From the NCBI GenBank assembly GCA_023397245.1, contig JAEWUH010000147.1:1-7909 (forward strand): a stretch of 7,909 nt of DNA, in the 5' to 3' direction. Positions 5,408 through 7,909 of the stretch are shown here, piece by piece. Both the position numbers and the translations under genes were made by a program. Every line of letters starts with the position of its first letter. The first letter of the stretch is position 1. The stretch is from Bacillota bacterium. GTDB taxonomy: Bacteria > Bacillota > Clostridia > Oscillospirales > Acutalibacteraceae. The notes below the pieces were generated by a model. That model was not told where the DNA came from. It saw only the letters and a list, made by a program, of their open reading frames with translations, and ran no database searches.

Positions 5408-5440
5408 ATATATCCAAAACATAATTTAGGAGGAAAAACT

Positions 5441-6556
5441 ATGAAGAAGATTGTAGCTCTATTGCTCGCAGTCGTAATGGCAGCTTCTGCAACCGCGTGC
5501 TCATCCGGTGCGCCTGCATCCAGCGCGGCGGCAGCAAGCAGCGCGGCAGCCAGCACTGCAGCGGCTTCCGAGGCAGCGAGCCAGGCTGAAGCATCGTCCA
5601 CAGCAGCAAAAGCAGATTTTAAGGTGTCTATGGTAACAGATACCGGCGGTGTAAACGACCAGTCCTTCAACCAGTCCGCTTGGGAAGGTCTGCAGCAGTT
5701 CTCCAAGGATACCGGTGCTCCTGTAAAATACACGGAATCCAAGCAGCAGACGGACTATGCCACCAACCTTGACAAAGCTGCCGACGATGGCAACAATCTT
5801 ATCTGGGGTATCGGCTTCGCAATGGCGGATGCTATCACAAACGCAGCGAAGAACAATCCGGAAATCAGCTATGCAATTATTGATAACGCATACGAGAAGA
5901 CACCTTCCAACGTAACGGGCGTTGTATTCCGCGCGCAGGAGCCTTCCTTCCTGGTCGGCTACATTGCGGCTAAAACAACAAAAACCAATAAAGTCGGCTT
6001 TGTCGGCGGCATGACCAGCTCCGTTATCGACCAGTTCGAGTACGGCTACAAGGCCGGCGTTGCTTACGGAGCCAAAGAACTCGGTAAGAAGATTACTGTT
6101 GACGCCCAGTACGCCGAAAGCTTCTCCGATGCGGCAAAGGGCAAGGCGATTGCGCAGAAGATGTTTTCCGGCGGATGCGATATCGTATTCCATGCAGCCG
6201 GCGGTGTCGGCCAGGGCGTTATCGAAGCAGCCAAGGAAGCAAACAAGTATGCGATCGGCGTTGACCGTGACCAGGCATACCTTGCTCCTAAGAATGTTCT
6301 TACTTCCGCTATGAAGCTTGTAAACAAAGCGATCCAGCTGGTTTCCAAGGATGCTCTTGACGGAAAAGAAATCGGCGGCAAAACCTACACCTACGGCCTT
6401 ACTGAGGAAGCAGTCGGTATCCCGACCGAGCACACCCTCATGGGCGACGCTACGTACAACGCGGCAATGGCTCTGGAAGGCAAAATCAAGGATAAGACCA
6501 TTACGCCTCCTGCCAACAAGGCTGATTATGCAAAGTTTGAGGCAACTCTGAAATAA
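5441..6556 (+). CDS. bmpA: BMP/PnrA-type nucleoside-binding lipoprotein of an ABC transporter
   Basis: This 371-residue protein is the extracellular, lipid-anchored binding component of a nucleoside ABC importer (the Bmp family: Treponema PnrA, Bacillus NupN/YufN). The N-terminus MKKIVALLLAVVMAASATAC is a lipoprotein signal peptide with C20 as the lipidated residue. The -3 residue is Ala rather than the usual Leu. A low-complexity Ala/Ser linker follows to about residue 58. The binding domain opens with VSMVTDTGGVNDQSFNQSAWEG, the family hallmark, and continues with GIGFAMADA, KVGFVGGM, FHAAGGVGQGV and AIGVDRDQAYL, where the conserved Asp contacts the ribose in PnrA. AGGAGG (5428-5433) lies 7 nt before the ATG. 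The frame extends up to a GTG at 5399 inside the inverted repeat, which I reject. The ABC ATPase gene follows. Purine nucleosides are the likely ligand, given deoD and deoB next door. Confidence 0.93.
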   Translation: MKKIVALLLAVVMAASATACSSGAPASSAAAASSAAASTAAASEAASQAEASSTAAKADFKVSMVTDTGGVNDQSFNQSAWEGLQQFSKDTGAPVKYTESKQQTDYATNLDKAADDGNNLIWGIGFAMADAITNAAKNNPEISYAIIDNAYEKTPSNVTGVVFRAQEPSFLVGYIAAKTTKTNKVGFVGGMTSSVIDQFEYGYKAGVAYGAKELGKKITVDAQYAESFSDAAKGKAIAQKMFSGGCDIVFHAAGGVGQGVIEAAKEANKYAIGVDRDQAYLAPKNVLTSAMKLVNKAIQLVSKDALDGKEIGGKTYTYGLTEEAVGIPTEHTLMGDATYNAAMALEGKIKDKTITPPANKADYAKFEATLK

Positions 6557-6586
6557 TCCGGCAATCCCATTTATCGGTCTCTTAAG

Positions 6587-6621
6587 CACAGCGGGGCGTA
6601 CATTTGTTGCGCCCCGCTGTG
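6587..6621 (+). terminator. Intercistronic hairpin between lipoprotein and ATPase genes
   Basis: A 12-bp perfect GC-rich stem (CACAGCGGGGCG at 6587-6598, complement at 6610-6621) has an 11-nt loop. It begins 30 nt after the bmpA stop and ends 38 nt before the ATPase start. No U-tract follows. It is more likely a leaky terminator or a 3'-end stabiliser, giving more binding protein than ATPase, than a full stop. No separate promoter for the ATPase gene is visible. Confidence 0.55.
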
Positions 6622-6659
6622 TGTAAGGGAGCGTATTGAAAGCAAGGGGGTTTACATTA

Positions 6660-7909
6660 ATGGAAATCAGCAAGGAATACGCAGTGCAGATGCACGGCAT
6701 TATAAAAATGTTCGGCACCTTCTGCGCTCTGGATCATGTGGATCTGGATGTAAAAAAGGGTTCCATCCACGCCATCCTGGGTGAAAACGGCGCGGGAAAA
6801 AGCACGCTGATGAATGTGCTTTACGGCCTGTATCAAGCGGATGCAGGAGAAATTTACCTCAATGGGGAAAAGGTCAACATTAAAAATCCGAATGTCGCGA
6901 TCGAGCACGGTATCGGCATGGTTCACCAGCACTTTATGCTGGTCGATAATTTTACGGTTACGCAGAATATTATTCTCGGCAATGAGGTCACCAACAAATT
7001 TGGCGTTATAGATATGAAAAAAGCACGCGAGGAGATTCTTCAGATTGTAAAGAAGTACGGCCTTGAGGTTGATCCGGACTCCAAAATCGAAGATATCACC
7101 GTTGGCATGCAGCAGCGTGTTGAAATATTAAAGGCACTTTACCGCGGCGTAGATCTGCTCATTCTGGATGAGCCGACCGCCGTGCTGACTCCGCAGGAAA
7201 TCGAAGACCTGATTCAGATTATGCACAACCTGATTTCCGACGGAAAAACAATCATTATCATTACCCATAAGCTCAAGGAAATCAAGGCTTCGTCCGATGT
7301 CTGCACCATTATCCGCCGCGGCCAGTATGTCGATACCGTATCGGTAGCCGACGTGGACGAGGAAGCGCTTGCCACCATGATGGTCGGCCGCGCGGTCAAG
7401 CTGGTGGTAGACAAAACCCCGGCCGTACCGGGCGACGTCGTATTCGAAATCGATAATCTGACTGTGAAGGATGAACGTAAGCTTGACGCGGTTAAAAATC
7501 TTTCGCTGAAGGTACGCAAAGGCGAAATCGTGGGCATTGCCGGAATCGACGGAAACGGGCAGAAAGAGCTTGTGGAAGCGATCACCTGCCTGACCAAAGC
7601 CGAAAGCGGCACCATTAAAATCAACGGCGCCGAAATCCAGAATACAACTCCCCGCAACGTAATCGACCATAAGATTTCCACCATTCACGAAGACCGCCAG
7701 AGACGCGGCCTGGTACTTCCGTTTACGGTTGCGGAAAACATGGTGATTGAAAAGTACCGTTCCAAACCATACTGCAGGGGCGGAATGTTGAACCGCAGCG
7801 AAATTTTCGCTTACACAAAGAACCTTATCCGGGATTATGATATCCGGCCGGACAACTGCGAGGAGCAGCCGGTGCGCGGTCTTTCCGGTGGCAACCAGCA
7901 AAAGGTCAT
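6660..7909 (+). CDS. nupA: Nucleoside ABC transporter, double-ATPase subunit (NupA/YufO type), 3' end outside window
   Basis: The first 416 residues of a tandem ABC ATPase of the carbohydrate/nucleoside uptake class (RbsA-like layout, NupA/YufO branch), which powers import at the inner face of the membrane. In domain 1: Walker A GENGAGKST (41-49), Q-loop MVHQHF (about 87-92), signature VGMQQ (148-152, the form usual in this branch instead of LSGGQ), Walker B LLILDEPT (166-173) and H-loop H203. In domain 2, from about 258: a degenerate Walker A, GIDGNGQ (295-301), lacking the usual Lys-Ser/Thr as is normal for the second half of such proteins, and signature LSGGNQQK (408-415). The window ends there, before Walker B of domain 2. 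AAGGGGG (6644-6650) lies 9 nt before the ATG. Two permease genes are expected downstream. Its partner is the bmpA lipoprotein. Confidence 0.94.
   Translation, partial: MEISKEYAVQMHGIIKMFGTFCALDHVDLDVKKGSIHAILGENGAGKSTLMNVLYGLYQADAGEIYLNGEKVNIKNPNVAIEHGIGMVHQHFMLVDNFTVTQNIILGNEVTNKFGVIDMKKAREEILQIVKKYGLEVDPDSKIEDITVGMQQRVEILKALYRGVDLLILDEPTAVLTPQEIEDLIQIMHNLISDGKTIIIITHKLKEIKASSDVCTIIRRGQYVDTVSVADVDEEALATMMVGRAVKLVVDKTPAVPGDVVFEIDNLTVKDERKLDAVKNLSLKVRKGEIVGIAGIDGNGQKELVEAITCLTKAESGTIKINGAEIQNTTPRNVIDHKISTIHEDRQRRGLVLPFTVAENMVIEKYRSKPYCRGGMLNRSEIFAYTKNLIRDYDIRPDNCEEQPVRGLSGGNQQKV

Noticed and set aside
5399..5440. GTG start at 5399 for the lipoprotein
   Set aside because: It lies in the inverted repeat and would put 14 residues before a perfect signal peptide. 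AGGAGG points to the ATG at 5441.
5179..5742. 187-codon minus-strand open frame covering the deoD-bmpA gap
   Set aside because: It overlaps both flanking genes, the promoter and the inverted repeat, and most of it is the reverse of the Ala/Ser linker region.
5501..6718. 405-codon open frame on the minus strand
   Set aside because: It is antisense to bmpA and the start of the ATPase gene. Its Cys/Arg-rich end is the Ala/Ser linker read backwards, and no family motif appears.
7542..7562. Second Walker A of the ABC ATPase lacks its Lys, which might suggest a damaged gene
   Set aside because: A degenerate second nucleotide site is normal in the tandem RbsA/NupA-type ATPases, and the frame is intact.
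7128..7901. 257-codon open frame on the minus strand
   Set aside because: It is antisense to the ABC ATPase, whose Walker and signature motifs prove the plus-strand reading.

Overview
The window looks like chromosomal DNA from a low-to-moderate-GC Gram-positive anaerobe of class Clostridia, probably the Oscillospiraceae/Ruminococcaceae group. The pointers are AGGAG-type ribosome binding sites, sigma-A-like promoters, a perfect CIRCE heat-shock operator, and a lipoprotein with a long Ala/Ser linker after its lipobox. The family assignment is inference from style and gene content, not a database match.

Layout. (1) 1-413: the 3' end of a MetQ-type (NLPA) methionine-binding lipoprotein gene, closed by a long perfect hairpin. 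(2) 515-1545: a promoter and a CorA-family Mg2+ channel gene, ending at a hairpin shared with the convergent gene on the other strand. (3) 1566-2141, minus strand: a small heat-shock protein (Hsp20) gene preceded by a perfect CIRCE element, hence probably under HrcA control. (4) 2214-5227: a strong promoter with a LacI-type operator just downstream, driving an apparent operon of a LacI-family regulator, phosphopentomutase (deoB) and purine nucleoside phosphorylase (deoD), with 18-nt gaps. (5) 5345-7909: a second promoter followed by a perfect inverted repeat, then a BMP/PnrA-type nucleoside-binding lipoprotein gene, an intercistronic hairpin, and the first two thirds of a double-ATPase gene of the NupA/YufO type, cut off by the window end.

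Regions 4 and 5 form a coherent purine nucleoside module. The lipoprotein and ABC transporter (permeases expected downstream) import nucleosides. DeoD splits them by phosphorolysis into base and (deoxy)ribose-1-phosphate. DeoB converts the sugar phosphate to the 5-phosphate for central metabolism. The LacI-family protein is probably the local regulator. It has one operator-like site at its own promoter, and a 13-of-14 copy of that site lies inside its own coding sequence.

I see no mobile element, CRISPR array, tRNA, rRNA or clearly new type of system. The genes are ordinary. The most interesting material is regulatory: the paired LacI-type sites, the inverted repeat before the transporter, and the CIRCE with an apparent promoter built into it before a lone hsp20.
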